A stretch of DNA of 64,000 bases from Marthasterias glacialis. Its lineage: Eukaryota > Echinodermata > Asteroidea > Forcipulatida > Asteriidae. Shown piece by piece: positions 1 to 15,400 of the stretch; position 1 is the stretch's first letter; the number at the start of each line of letters is the position of its first letter. Location: assembly GCA_911728455.2 (NCBI GenBank), contig OU452227.1, positions 9,767,110 through 9,831,109 of the forward strand. The letters run 5' to 3'. The position numbers were made by a program, and so were the translations under genes. The notes below the pieces were generated by a model, which did not search any database, was not told the origin of the DNA, and saw only the letters and a program-made list of their open reading frames with translations.

Positions 1-499
1 TACAATGGATTGTCCGGGGACTTGATTATAAGTAATCCGGTCAACTGACTGCAACAAAAAGGCAGGCATGGGATTTCTCAGGATTTTTCCTGATTTCAGG
101 ATTTTCTCATCATCTCCTAGAGCCTTCAAATATTCTTGAAAGCAGACTTCACATTGTGTGCAACCCTGTAGTGTTGTATTTCTGGTAATGCACAGAGTCT
201 GTAAACCTCCTGAATTATAAATATCTGAGAAGCTCCGGGTCTAGAATAAGGGGGAACCCAAAATCCCGAGCCATTTTCAGGAATTTTCTCATTCGTCAAA
301 TCTCATCCCTGAAAACACTGGAAAAGGGATGGTCTGTAGTTGTTCTGGGCATTCATTAACTTCCACATAAATCAGCTTGGAATAGTTTGGCTGAAAAATA
401 TGTCCTCTGGTGTCAAGTGGTTAAGCACTCTCTACTGGACTGCTTAAGTTGAACCTTTAATTATATTTTTTTGGCGGGTGATTTTTTGTCCAATTCCAG
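1..499 (+). other. KIF19 intron sequence upstream of the first visible exon
   Basis: No coding exon is recognised here. The stretch ends in a pyrimidine-containing acceptor (AG at 498-499) that opens the first visible kinesin exon, so it is the 3' part of an intron whose donor lies before the window. Confidence 0.7.
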
Positions 500-3400
500 A
501 TTTACAATGAGATGATTCGTGACTTGTTGAATCCTGCGTCAGGTTTTTTAGACCTGAGAGAAGATGCATCGGGAAATGTTCAAGTTGCTGGCATCTCTGA
601 GGTCTCAACTGACTCAACTAAAGAGGTAAGTGCCACCACTCTCCCTCTCAATAGCAAAGTAAACAAAACCAACAACAATAAACAACAACAACAACTTAAA
701 ACTAACCCTGGACAAAAACTTAAACAAGAACGAGACAAGCAACGATCAAAACAAGCATCTTCCTTACAAGAAACAAGAACCTCAAAAAACAGAAAATAAA
801 ACTTGTACCAAAACATCAAAATTTGGACAGGATTGACCAATTTGGTATGATTTTTCTCATTACTAGTGACTAGTTTAACAAAAAATAGCCTGAGGAAACC
901 TGTAGATAAGGATGCTTGCTATCTGAACCAGAAACCCCGGGGTAAATCCCTACTCTTTCACAATAAGTGTTTTGGGTTCTTTTACATGCACTACCCATCC
1001 TAGTACTCAGGACCTACTGCTTAATGTCCCATCCGAAGGACAAAGCAATTATGGTAAAGTGGCTTGCTCAAGGACACAAATGTCGCGACTGGCCAGGCCG
1101 GGATTCGAGCCCACATTCTGTAAACTACAGAACTTAAGTTTAGTGGACTAGGCCGCTCTGCCACGACACTCCACAAGTTAATTATGACATCAATTAAAAT
1201 GTTTTGGGTACCTACTGCTACTTACAAGGTTCAACCGGCCTCTCATCACCGGGGAACGCTCGACGATCTAGGGGTTATGACATCTGCTCTAGAATGCGGG
1301 AGGTCTTGATTTTGAATCCCATCCAAGTAGTTTGTGATTTTTTTTCTGTATAGGACTTAGAAAGCACAATGTATAGAATGCTTATCACATATTGGTGTAA
1401 GGGTCAAACCATAAACATTATTCTTTATCCCCGATGAAATTTTTATATTATCTTAAAATGTATCATCATCATTGATAGACTGCAGCCGAGGCTTGCATCA
1501 GGCACAATGACAAATGCGCCACATGTCCTGTTCCATCGTCAGTGTCTTGAACTAAAAATGTATCAACATAAAAAAAACACCAAGTCAGCCTTAAAAAACT
1601 GCAGTGTAATTTTCACTGCAGTGTTTTAAGGCTTTTAAAATTTATGACACCATGCTTTCCGTTTATTGTTGTACACATTTAGCTAAAATATTGGACAGAT
1701 TTTTTCTATTGAGGGGCCATTCAGACAAATCTATGTTTGAAAAAAATGTTCAAAGGCAAAAAAAAATTAAAATACCCATCGACCTCTTCTAGATCGTTTG
1801 TCATGTCTTTGCTGTTCCATTGTCATCGGTCAGCCTTGTTTTGATAGCCAACCTCCGCTCCCGATGGGGAGATGGCGTGAATTTCCTCTTCTGTTTCAAC
1901 TACAAATTTACGTGCTGCCTAAGTCAGGAAATGCCATCGAAAAGTGCTGAGCCGGGAGAACATTGATCTAAAATATCTGCTTCGTGTGAGGCATAACTTT
2001 GTTCTTTAGTGTATAGAGTATAACAAAAACAGACTGGCAATATGTAAAGTTTAGAATTTGGGGTGGTTCATTTTTGTTTTCAAAACAATTTTGAGGAAAG
2101 ATCAACATTTTTAAAAATTAATTATTCTGAATAGCATATTGAGAATACTTATCGGAAATCTTTGTTTGAGATCAGAGTTTATACCCCCCACAAAAATCCC
2201 AAAAGTGTTACATGAGATCGCTTTAGCAATAAATAGTTAGCATTCAACTTAATCGGCAAAACCCATAAATCTTCCTCAGGGATTGTGATTAATTTTGCAA
2301 CTAATCCATCTGGAAATGACGTACTTTAACAAGAAATATATTACCCTAGAGATCTTAGGAGTCTTAAATGACAGGTGCTTGCCGCCCGCCCTGCTGTAGG
2401 CAGATGAAAGAAATGTCGTTCTTCTGTAGACAGTGACAGCTGCGTGTTGATTTTTTTTCCTAAAAAGTTGACAACTGTGATGAACACCTCCAGGTGTGTA
2501 TAATAATGCATTATGAAAAAGGCGCACTTGTTCTTTAGATAAACTTAGGAGAAGGGGTAGAGTGGGTGGGTGAGTGGGGTGAGGGAAAATGTTTGTACCT
2601 GTGAAAGTTTTTTTTTTGGGGGGGGGAGGGGAAATGCTGACTTCTTGTTGGTAGTTTGGAAGAGATCCCTGGCAGGTGATTGAAACACGACAAGTTTTCT
2701 CCAAAGATGACTTTATGGATGAGGCAGGTGAAATTGTTGAACAGTTTTACAATTCAGCAATTCATTTCTTGTTTGTCTGGGGGGAAAAGGAAAAAAAAAG
2801 GGGAAACGCTGACTTGTTGTTGGTAGTTTGGAAGAGATCCCTGGAAGGTGATTCAAACTTGACAAGTTTTCTCCGAAGATGACTTTATGGATGAGGCAGG
2901 TGAAATTGTTGAACAGTTTTACAATTCAGTAATTTATTTCTTATTTGTCCTTAGGGGAAAAAAGGAAGTAGTTGAAAGGGGAAAAAAAACTTTTAAGAAG
3001 TACAGTGACTTTTGTCCTAGACTAGATACCACTAATCATACTTTATGTTGTCAGACGTCATTGTTGTGAAATGTAGTAAGCATTTTTATTGTCATGAGTT
3101 GCTAATTCAACATTTTATTGTTCGAGATGACTCAACATGGACTGGGATTTTTGATTGAACCAGAGATGACACACAAAGACTGTTTCCCCCTGGGAACTGT
3201 AAATTGCAAAAACTCAGAATTGCCATTGTGGGGGGGGGGATGGCACATAACGACACGATGTCCTTAATAATTAGCATGGTTCCGGTCAGTCTAGCAATCC
3301 TGTAATAAAAGAGGATGAGTTTTTTTTGTGCAAATTTCATCGTTAATAGCTTTAAAGAGCAAGACATATATCTGTTTTTAGCGGAGACATTAATTTTGTC

Positions 3401-6400
3401 TCTGACGGCCAAATTGGATGAACACTGTGTTCTCGTCGGCTCCATCAAAATTACCCCCATTTACTCCAGGGTGATTGAAAAATTTGATTAACTTGTACAT
3501 TCAGAATTTAACTTTTTTAGTCCAAATTGTAGATGTCCCTTTATTGATGGACTGTTATTCTGTTGTATGTGGAACATTGGTTCTCTTTCAGGAATGACAT
3601 TTTTTTTAATTTTTTTATTTGTTTACTTTGATTCATCTAGCTCCGAGGCTGTGAACTCAATATTTGAATAATAACCCATGAATAGCAATTGAATGGGAAC
3701 AATAACAAAATAAAATACACTTATATAGCCCCAATTCCATTTATAATAATTGCCCCTAGGCTCTTTACAAATAATAATAATAGCAATGATAATAATAAGC
3801 ATTTGTACCGCGCTTAATACTACATTTCTAAGTGCTATGGTACTGGTGTCCTTGGAGAAGAATAAGTAAAACGAGGGCAACAGTACCAATAATTAAACAA
3901 TGTACACAATTACAAAAACAATAGATAAAACAGAGAAATTATATTACAGAGATTTGAATAAGTGAAATACAAGATTAAAATACAAACGAATGAGACTAGA
4001 AATAAAACTGGAACTAAACAATATTTTTTTTTTTATTATTGGCTCACAAATTGGAGATTACACATTTTAGCTCTGAGGGAACCTGAAAGTAATGGGTGCA
4101 GTTGTACAGGCTGTATACTCCCAAGGGAGCTGAGATGGTTTAAGGAACGAAATAAATTGCCCAAATGACCAGCTTCGATGTGCTATACTTGTTTGGCTAC
4201 AGTGTGCCACAACTATCTGGGCACGACAACCTGAATTTATTTCTGGCTATTAAATTTTGTGTTAGAATTTTGGCGTGTCGTAGCCGAACGGTTAAGAGCA
4301 CCGGACTCAAGTTCTGGTGTTTCTGATCAGCAGAGTGTGGGTTCGAGTCCGGGTCGTAACACTTGTGTCAATAAGCAAGACACTTAACCATTATTGCTTC
4401 GTCCTTCGGATAGAATGTAAAGCCGTTGGTCCCGTGTGTTGTGTAATGCACGTAAAAGAACCCAGTACACTTACCGTAAAGAGAAGGGGTTTGCCCCAGT
4501 GTTTCTGGCATGGTCTGGCAGCAATATGCGCCACCCCACCTTGTATCTCTTTAAGGTGTTGTATTATGGTTGCTTCGTCTCATAAAATCATTTGTAACAA
4601 TCTCCACCAGATTTGATAATTCGGCGCCAGGAGTGTCATTTATGACAGACATGGTGCATTATAAATGTACACTATTAGAATCAGGCGATGAAAAACATAC
4701 CCCTTACCCCTAAAGTACCTAATTTATTCCTCTGTAGGTGATGTCATTACTAATGGAAGGTAACAAGGAGAGAACTCAAGAGCCGACGGCCGCAAACAAA
4801 ACGTCGTCACGGTCTCACGCCGTGCTACAGGTCACAGTCAAAGAGCGTAACCGGGTGCACACGACGTCGCAGAAAGTGCGCATCGGAAAACTGTTTATGA
4901 TTGATCTGGCTGGGTCAGAGAGGGCTTCACAGACGAAGGTTGGTCTGCCGTGTGATTGGTCAAGATTTTTTTCTTCTGATTTCAGATCTTTGCAAATGTT
5001 TCTCTTTGCAGCGTTCTTTTCTCGGAAAAAAAAAATGTGGTTTTCGCCACCATTTGAAAAATGACATATTCCCAACAAAAAAAAAAACCAAAAAAATTTC
5101 ATCCTCCAAAATGTAACACTTAGGGTTTTAAATGGTTTTCATCCTAAGGGCTAATGGGATACTTTTTCCAGGCATTTTTTCCCTCATCTTTGAAATTGTT
5201 TTAAACTCCCCATCCCAATATTTCCATGGGGGAAAACAGTTTTCACTATTTGTTAGTGGCAAGGGATGTGTCACCAAACTGAAATTCCCGATTGAGTTTT
5301 CACTGTTTTTCAGAAATGTGAACAGCATCCAAGAAAATTTGCGAAATAACATCAAGCCACAAGTATTATACAAGAATCATACAAACATGATTCGATAATA
5401 CTTTTCACTCAGCTGCGATCCTACTCTGTTGAATTTTTGGCATTCTGTCCTTCACTCTTACTTTTCACCTACCTACATGTACAGAACCCTCCCTAAATTA
5501 ACCCACCAAGATTCCAACATCAATCAATGTTTTCATAGCGACCCACAACAATTACCAGGACCGTTGTGATCAAATAGGGAAGAACCGCGACCCCCCACCC
5601 CCAAGCCACCGACCCCAAATAGTAAAGGGACTTCTACTACACTCTGGAAAGCACAACTAAAAGACTGACTTATTTTTTAATTCTTTTAAGTTTCAATCTT
5701 CGGCTTTAAAATACATCATCTTTTCATTTAAAATTGTCCCTGGTTGAGACAAAAGTTGAAAAAAAAGAAAACTGTTGTCGTAGATGTGTCGGACCCGAAC
5801 CTCGACACGATGCTGGACAAACTTTCTGTTGTGAGGTAGATGTATACATGCCAAATGGGTCAACTGGAAGAACTGTGAGCTTCCAGGGGCCGATTTCACA
5901 AAGCACTAAGATTCATCTTAAGATGAGTTGTCAGTATTACCATAGTGATTTGCATTGTGACATCACACTTTGCTTCGCAACTGAAGAGTGATTTGCAGTT
6001 AAGATCAATCTTAGCTCTTTGTGAAATCGAGCCCAGGTTGAATGAGCAACACGTTGATTTAAATATTCTGAAAGAAAATAGGGGAAAATGGACTAGATGA
6101 AATTTACCTCCCTAGAAGTTTAGGGGGGACACTATAGGCACTTTGCTGTTCTGTATGACTTCAAACTTGTTTTTCTTTTCCTCCCACTGAAGAATCGTGG
6201 TAAGCGGATGATAGAGGGCGCACACATCAACCGCTCATTACTGGCGCTCGGTAACTGCATCAATGCGCTCTGTGAGGGCGGTAAATATGTCAATTACAGA
6301 GACAGCAAACTCACTAGGATATTAAAGGTAGGTTTGGTTTTCTTGGCCCTCCCCCGCCGCCCCCTCAGCTTGCAATATTCTGCGTTCTCTTCAAAAATCC

Positions 6401-9400
6401 AGTTAAAAAATAAAATAGTTGTTGCAAACTGCTTACCAACCAAAAGGACCTGTTGTATAAATGCAAAGGTTTTGTTAATGGCCTCACGTTTCGACCCTAG
6501 CAGAGTCTTTCTCAAAGGCTAAGCAAGCAAATAAGTCTGAAAAGGATGAGTTTTTAGCGATGTTTTGAATCCAGTAAGAGAGATGGCATGACGAATTTGA
6601 TAAAGGAAGATTATTCCAAAGGTTTGGGGCAGCTGCATAAAAAACCTTGGCAGATAAAAAAAACAAAAACCTGGTTGGAGGTTCTGTGACAATCCTGGTA
6701 TCAGAGCTGGAACGGATGGGGTGATAAGTTCAATGAGATAAGATGGAGCGCTTTCGTTCATATACTTATACGTAATGGTTAACAACTTGAAGATGATAAA
6801 TGATAAATGATTGATTCATGATAACTGATCCCTGATTCTGTTTGATAAACCTACATCAATAGGATGCCTTGGGTGGTAACTGCAAGACCGTGATGATTGC
6901 CAATATCAGTCCGGCAAGCATCCTGTTTGAGGAATCTCGCAACACGCTGCTGTACGCTGACAGAGCTAAAAACATCAGGATGAAGGTAAAAAGACTTGTA
7001 ACAAAAGTCGTTAATTAAGTTTTTCTTTTGCACTTTACATCGAAATCTGTTGTAGTATATTACACTGGCACCCAATCAAGCCACATTATCACAACGCTTT
7101 TCAATAAAAAAGACATCAATTCATTTCAAATTTGTACGTTACCTGCTTGAAGACGATACATTCAGTAGTTGGCTCCCAGGAGCAAAGAACACAAACTCAT
7201 AGTCGTCAATTAAGAAACAGTAATCACCTCTGCATTCCTCGCTGCAAAACCAACCGGTACAGAAACAGTACTGTACCTTATCTCTTTAGGCTATGGAACA
7301 CAAATAACAATTGTCTTTTATGTGTGTTTTTTTCCAGCCTCCCTTTTTTTTAAATCTGCTCATTGTAGTACCATGATTATAGTCTTTTTCCCATTGTTGT
7401 TTTTACCATCATTGTTATCCGTGTCTGAGCGGCTGCCCCTTTAAATTCAAATTTAAATTCACTAGCTTTTGTCTATTTTCTGGTTTTATATTTTGAACAC
7501 TTTTTTTATGTTGTAAAATTAAAGCTCAATTCAGCCTCCTTAAGGCTGCAAATTTTTTATTTTTGAAAGAAACCAAGCAATAAATGTAGTATTAAAAAAA
7601 ACCTGTTGTAAGTGTCTTCAAAAGCAAGGCTTCCATTTAGCTTGGCTCTCTCATCGTACCGCATCACTCTGATAGACCTGGGGGTCGATTTCACAAAGCA
7701 CTAAGATTCATCTTAAGATGAGTTGCCATTAATCAACAGCCAGTCTTAGACCGTGTGCTTACTTTAGGACACGCGGGGAATAATTACGAGTTACATTTTA
7801 TGACCTGTGTCATAAAATACATATTCACGTTTCAAAAGCCAGTCAAGTCATTCTTGAATCAAGATATGACTGGTCCTAGAGTAAGCATTAACATAAATGC
7901 AGGAGAGAACCGTTTTGTCAAGGCTGGTTTTACGGCGGTACATTTGAGAAATTCTCCTATCTTTTTCTTGTCTTAGATCAAGCAGAATATGACCACAGCA
8001 GACAGCCTAGAATTATCTCTCATCCTTCTCTCGTCTTTTCCTCCATTAGATCAAGCAAAATCAGACTCCAGCTCGAATGAAATTCTCTTGTCTTAGATCA
8101 AGCAGAATATGACCACAGCAGACAGCCTAGAATTATCTCTCATCCTTCTCGCGTCTTTTCCTCCATTAGATCAAGCAAAATCAGACCCCAGCTCGAACGA
8201 AACTCTCCCCTGATTTCTTTCCTTATTTCTCCGTCAGGTGAAGCAGAATCTGACCAATGTGACTTACCACATGGTGCAGTACACCAATATCATCACTGAG
8301 CTACGTCAGGAGATTGTTAGACTCCAGAAGAAGATTGCCGATCAAAACCAATTTAAAGGATCAACTTCACAGCTGCATGAAGCTAAATGTAAATATAGCC
8401 AGGCCTGTTATTTCGTTGTTGTAAAGCCCAGATCATTCTTCATGTGAATATGAATGAGAAGTGAATTTGACGCCATGACACTTATTTTGCAGCAATTTTT
8501 TCAAAGAGTGGAGCACATTTCAATTTGAAGGAATTGTTCAATACGACTTTGTGATGTAAAATTTGCTTTGCATTCGCATGAAGTATGAACTGGGCTCAAA
8601 GCCCCAACTCAACATAGGTAAACTGACTGTAAATGCTTCCATTCTTTGCACAAATCAAGATAATAAGTGATAAAAACCAGCCTGTGAAAATGTCGGCTCA
8701 TTTCGTTGTTTCATTTGCGAGAAAACGGTAAAAATGCATCCAGCATTTTTTATGCAATTTTTTATCTTATTTCATTTATTATTCAAAAGCGGTAACACTT
8801 AAGACAGAAATATTTCAAGGAAAGTTTTCTACCATCATTATCCTTATACTATGTAAAGTATATGGAAATCTGTGAACATTTGTATGTTTTTCTTCTTACC
8901 AATGTTGAGCTGGGGCTTTAAACTGATGATTATATATCAGTTCATTTCTTGAAACCACTATTGCATCTTCTTTTGTTTATCATTGTCTTATTTTGCATCT
9001 TCTCCCAGCGGAAGACAGTCTCCATAACAGAGATGAGATGGACAGGCTGAGGCAACAGCTGATGGCCAACTTCCAGAAGCAGATGGGCATCAGGCAACTC
9101 ATGATGGAGGTTGAAAACAGCAAGTGGGAGGTGGCTGTACAGATCAACAAACAGATGGCCATTATTACTGAGTAAGCACAAACTGTGATGTAAATAGCTG
9201 CTTTGGCTTTAATGAGGGCTGTGGCCTAGGTTAGGGGTGTGGTATTGGCCAGGGGTGTGGCTTTGGCTTAGGCTTATAAGTTGTACCTTAATTGTTGTCA
9301 TGGCCAACCCTGTTGGTAATTGATGACGGTTTGGAGCCAGAAGTGGAATATAAACAAATGGTATACATACATTGTACATGACTATTGGTTACACTGCACT

Positions 9401-12400
9401 TCTGGCTCCAAAACCCCATCACTTACCACCAGGACAAATGCCAGATTCCCTGTGTGGCCAGTAATAATAATAGTAATTGCGTTCTTACACAAAAGGTATC
9501 ACAACGCTTTACGACAAATAATAAAATCAATTCATCAATACAAAACAGAATGAGAAGGAAATAAATAGCCTTAGCAAAAAATTAAATTAGTCTGGAAAAT
9601 TTGAGTATAGAGCGATGTTTTGAATTCAGGAGAGACAGGGTATGACGGATTTGATAAGGAAGATTATTCAAAAGGTTTTGAGCAGCTGCATAAAAAAGCA
9701 TTTGGCAGATGAAGAAAACCTGGTTTGAGGTTCCAGATATAGACGGTGTCTACAAAGCTTTGGCCTGAGTTTTATGTGGACATCTTGTTTTTTAAGTATA
9801 TTAATGGCGATTTGATTGTCCTTGTGTTTTCTTAGATGGGACCAAGAGAGATCAAGAAACAAAGAGATTAATAAAGAAGTGGACAACAGATATAAAGGTA
9901 TGTGAAATCATTACTACAGTTTATATTTGGAGTAAAGATGGTTTGTACATGACATCAAGAATTGGAAATATCAGCCATCTTTGATGACCATGACTGCACA
10001 TTTTTGAGTGCACAACTGTGCGGAACGCATTGGTACTGCAAGTATATTTCGGCAATTCCGGCAAAAGAATCACGCAAAGGGGGACGGGACAGAAAAAATG
10101 GAATCCCGGCGGCAACTGGATATAAAACTCCTTCCATGATTGGTTGGTAAGCAACTCAAACTGCGTCGAAACTTAACAAAGCGTGACCAACCACATGCCA
10201 CAATAGAAATTGTCATCAAAGATGGCATCTGTTGCAACCTATCTATTGCCAAAAGGTAATATGAGACTCAAGACAAAGTAACAGGATTTAATTAATACTA
10301 AAGACCTTTTCACATTACAGAGCTAATTCCCTGGAAATAAAACCCCGGGGAAGTTTTAACCCCACTGCCACCCCATGGTCTTTTCACACTCAATGCAATT
10401 TACCTGGGAAGAATGAACACACGGTATGCTAACCCGGGGTTATATCACTTAACCCTAATCCCAATTATTCCCCAGGAGTTTGCCAGGGTTAGCAATTCAA
10501 GTGTGTAAAGGTCCACCAAACTTTCCCGGGAATTCCCTGGGAAATCCCTGTGAAATTCATCTAGTGTGAAATGGGCTTATATTGGTTTTGTGTGCACAGT
10601 GTACTCACTCATTTCTGAGTCCTGCTGGAAACAAATCTACAGGTATGTTACATGAGTGGGGTATAAAGGATTTGATTAGACTGGTCATGATTCACGCCTG
10701 AAATTACATGGAGGCCATGGCCGCAGTTGCCCTGGTCTTGGCCTTGGTGACCCTTCAGAAGTTTCCCGGAGACTTTCAGATTTTTTCCAATTGAAGTGCC
10801 CTTTGTAAAATTAAATTGGCCTTGCCCTCTCAAAGATAGAACTCCATGCCTGGTGATTTGAAATGATTTGAAGGTTTGCACGGTGAAAGTTCGATGAGGT
10901 GACGGTTTGTGGTAACACCCTGAGAAGAACCTGCGAGTTACTCGAGGTTTCAACGTGGTCTGTTTGCCATCAGCAGATTTCCGGATTCCAACCTGGAGTG
11001 GGGCTTAAGTTTGGTCTTTTGTCTGATGACTCAGACTGATCATAAACAACACTTTATTCGTAACACTTTTGAATCCTAACCTTGTCCGTGTGTTTTGTTT
11101 TTTGTTTTGTTTTTTGTTTTTTCATGTTTAGAACGAGACCTGGACAAAGAAATAGATGCCGACAGCACAACATCAGAAACTCCCGAGCCCGAAGACATCA
11201 TCAACGCCCGAGAGGAAATTGCCATCTTAGTGGGGCAGCAGAACACGCTGGTCACAAGACAGAAGGAGCTCGAGGGCACCTTGGAAGCTGTCCGGAGGGA
11301 CGCCAACAATCTGGAAGAAGTCCTCCCGAAGAAAATCACCAGCGAGGAGCAGGGGGAGATCCTCAGCATGCTGTGTAAGGTCCACGAGCTGGAGATTGAA
11401 AGTATCCTTCCATGAAATACTTCAAGTTGAATGACAACCTGTATATAATGATAATAAGATAAAATAATAAGCAATTCTTATAAAGTGCTTTTATCACATC
11501 CGAACAGGTGTATCAAAATGCTAATTATTTTATGTAAGGTTATTTTTTATGACTTACTCCATGGCAGTGAAGTTCATCATTAGAAGTCCCTTTGATCCAC
11601 TAAGCGAAAGTAGTCCCGACCGATTTCCTACCTTCCCAGGTATTACTTAATAATCAGGACAGTTCTTTTCAGAACTAAGTTGCCCCCCCCCAATAATTCA
11701 ATAGAATTAACAAGCTATTCACAAGAACAGAGTAACTTTATTCAGCCACAGAGAGGGTCAGTTCAGTGACATACTTTCAGACTTCATAGACACAACATAG
11801 TACAGTTGTGTCTCTGGAGGGCGTTGTTAAACTCGTCCAGGTCTTTAACTCAACACTAGAGAAAGAAACTACAAGAAAGCAAAGAAGTGTTCCTTAACCA
11901 AGGGTTGTAACAGACACTGAATTGAAATCCCAAGCGTTGATTCACAAGCACAGTACAGAGCAGAAGGAGATGCTGATTCGATGCTACGAGAAACATCGCT
12001 TACTCTGTGACAAGATCATCCAAGAGCAGAGGACGCTTATCAACAGTGAGTATAGCATCACAGTCGGGGGCCAGAGTCGCTAAGCACTGACGAATCCACC
12101 TTAGCAGAAACTGCTTAACAGTCGAAACGCTGTAACTGATCATTGCAGCTGGGCCCAGTTTCATCAAGCCTGTAAGCACATAAACTTGCTAAGCACAGAA
12201 AAATCCGGCTTAGCAGAAACAGGTTACCAGCCAACATTCCGTTATGTTTACACTGTTGGGACTGGTGCCCTACTCATTTTTTGCTTAGCAGAGAAATGTG
12301 CTAAGAAGTATTTTCTGCTGAACAGCTTTATGAAGTTGGCCCCTGGTCCCCAAGATATTCTTTTGCTGAGCAATTTGATTTGTCATGCAATATTTTCATG

Positions 12401-15400
12401 CCTGGTACTCTGTTCTTGCGAGGGCAAAGCAGTTTTTCCTTAGCAAAGGGCACCTCTGTTTATAGGGAAACACACATTTCTATGGGAACATTTCATAGGG
12501 CATCAAGGCAATGAAAAGGAGCATGGAGGCAATTGCCTCTGTTGCCTCAGTGAAGTATCAGGCCTGCGTTTTCTTCGTTGACTCTGAGGTGTCTTCTAGA
12601 AGTTGACCAAAAGAGGGCATTATAATAGTGACATTTATGGGGTCAAACAATGCAGAATTTGTAAAACTATTGACATAACAAATTTGTATACAATGATATT
12701 GTCTTTACCTTTCACATTTGCAAAACTTGAGTCTCATTCAAAATTTGTTAAAGCCCCAGCTCAACTTGTCATTGGTAAGAAGAAAAACATAAATGTTCAC
12801 AGATTTACATATCCCTTACATGGTATGAAGATAATGACGGTTGAAAACTTTCCTTGAAATATTTCTGCCTGAAGTGTTATCGTTTTTAAATTTTAAATGA
12901 AATAAGATCCAAAATTAGTTTTCGTCTCAGTGAGACGAAAACTCTGCCTATTAGGGATGCGTACAAAAATGCTGAATGCATTTTCATCGTTTTCTCGCAA
13001 ATGAAACAACGAAATGAGCTGAAATTTTTACAGGTTGGTTTTATTGCAAGTATCTTGATTTGTGCAAAGAATGGAAGCATTTACAGTCAGTTTACCAATG
13101 TTGAGCGGGAGCTTTATTAAGTAGCCTTGCATCTAGAATTTCTATTTGTACTACTGTTATATCCCCAGCTTTACACCACATAGCATAAAAATGTGAGCTA
13201 CACAGTGAAAAAAAAACAAGCTTCACCCTTCAAGGAAAGCACAAACTATCCTCAATTCTTAAAGAAGAATTCAAAACAAAATAAGAACTTTTGATTCTTT
13301 CTAACTGAATTTCACACACGACTTGTCTCTCCGTTAGAATCAGTAATAGCAAAAATCACAACCTGCCTTTCCTTTCTTAATACACAACAGGGGGAAAAAA
13401 ACCTTTTTTTTCTTAAATAGTTGTCTCTCTCCATAGTTCATCAATCTCTGTGTATTTTGATACATGATTGGCCTCCACAGCCTTTGTTAGATGCGGCATT
13501 AGTAGCAATACTGTCTGTAGTAAATGGATGGTATTGAATGACCGTAACCAAATCCCGGCTGGAGATAATGATAGATCGAGTCACATGATTAAGGTTCATT
13601 TCACATCCCCTGACAACGTGTAATGAAGCGGGGGGGGGGGGGGGGGTAATCGCTGCCATCTGAACTGTGTGATGTGACGCCAGGCGTAATGACTGATCAG
13701 AGCCGTCGTCGCTCACGCAGTCATTTACGCTAATTGGCTTTCATTCACGAGTGGGGGAGTGGGGGTTGTTTTCTTCTGTGTGCGGTTGAATTGCCCAGCG
13801 TTTCATTTCATTGCCTCGATTTTGAAAAGATTGGAATAAAGACAGGAATGCTCAGTGAAACTGAAATAATTAAGACACACTATATTGCTGGTGAAAATGA
13901 CTCCATCAGTAATTGTAGGCTTAAATGATTTAAGAGGCAGAGCTGAGTGCCATCTACCCCCCCCCCCCCCAGGATATTCATGAAGCTGTTTTCTGCTGAA
14001 CAAAAATTAGAAGGGATCCGGTCACAAACACTATATATAATATGGCATTTTGGCTGGTAACCTTTTTTTTTTTCAGTGCTAAGTTGTTTCTTTGTGCGGA
14101 AGAGCTTTATGGCGTGTCCTGGCTTAAGCAAACAATAGTGTGTAAGAATTTTCTGCTAAGCAAAGATGAACAGGAAATTCGTTGCAAACGGTACATATGA
14201 CAGGGTATTTTTTGATAATAACCTGTTTTCTGGTAAGCACAGTTTTTGTTTGTGCTCTGCCAACTTAACTGTATGAAATTATTCCCTCGTTGTTTTGTGT
14301 TTGACGATTTCGGAAGATTAAGGTGGATTTGTGTAGCACTGTCAGTTGGTATCACACAAATTTGCTTTAACGCAGACAAACTAATCACATATAGGTTACC
14401 AGTCTTCATATACGGTCTGTATGTAACCATGGTAACTGTTACCCATTTAGTTTTGGCCTAGCAATTAAATTTGTCTTCAATATTTTCTGCTTCGAGGTAT
14501 TATTATGACATTGTGACCAGTCTGTAGGACTGGGATTTAGTCAGATTCAGCAAGTATATGTAAAAAAGAAATAGATTCACACATACAACACAGGATCAGG
14601 CCTGATTGCTTCATTCTTGAAAGGGCAAGGGCACCAAGGCATTTTCTCCTTGGTAAAGGGCACCTCTATGGGGAAATTGTAAATTTCTATTTGAACATTT
14701 CAAGGGCACCAAGGCAATGACCAGGGGGCATGGAGGCAATTGCCTCTGTCGCCTCTTTGAATGATCAGGCCTGCAGGGTGGTTTCTAATCAGTGGCATAG
14801 CCCCGGGAGGGGGTGGGGGGCACATTTTTCCAAGTGACCAACAAACAATAGACGCTGTAGCCAAACACTTGGATAACTTAATTGTGACTCTTGCATAATG
14901 CTTTCCATTGACACATTCTAACCTCTTTTTTTTAAATATCTGCAGAGCATGGCATCTTCCGTCCACAGCAGCTGGAGGATTGGTACGATCAGTACACCTC
15001 CGCAGTGTTTGATGAAATGACACTCGTCAACACTAATCCCAGTCTACAAAACATGAAGGAGATCAAGGTTAGTATAGACCTTTCTTTTGCAACATCACAG
15101 CCCACGTTTTTGCCAACCAAGGTGGAGAAACTAACGGAAGCCATCAATGCAAAGCAAAAACAGATAATCACAGTTTGTAAAAATGCTGAACATGTACTTT
15201 TTTTTTTTTTTTTTTTTTGAAGTCTTTGGAAACAAACCAACCAATAATGGGATGTATTTTCTTTAAAACAAAAAGTTTGCAAAAATTTTGAATTTGGTCA
15301 TGTCTGTCAATAAGACTTGAATGTTCTGCTACATTTGGGCATCCATGCCAATGAGCGGGGTTCGTTTATCAACAATAGAAAGGTCTATAGATCATGTAAC

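Noticed and set aside
4272..4360. Functional tRNA-Leu gene
   Set aside because: A- and B-boxes are present, but the acceptor stem is mismatched and a SINE body follows; two other copies show the same arrangement.
10280..10580. Possible element with CCTTTTCACA ends and CCCCGGGG-rich interior
   Set aside because: The end mirrors are short and weak and no second copy was seen in the window.
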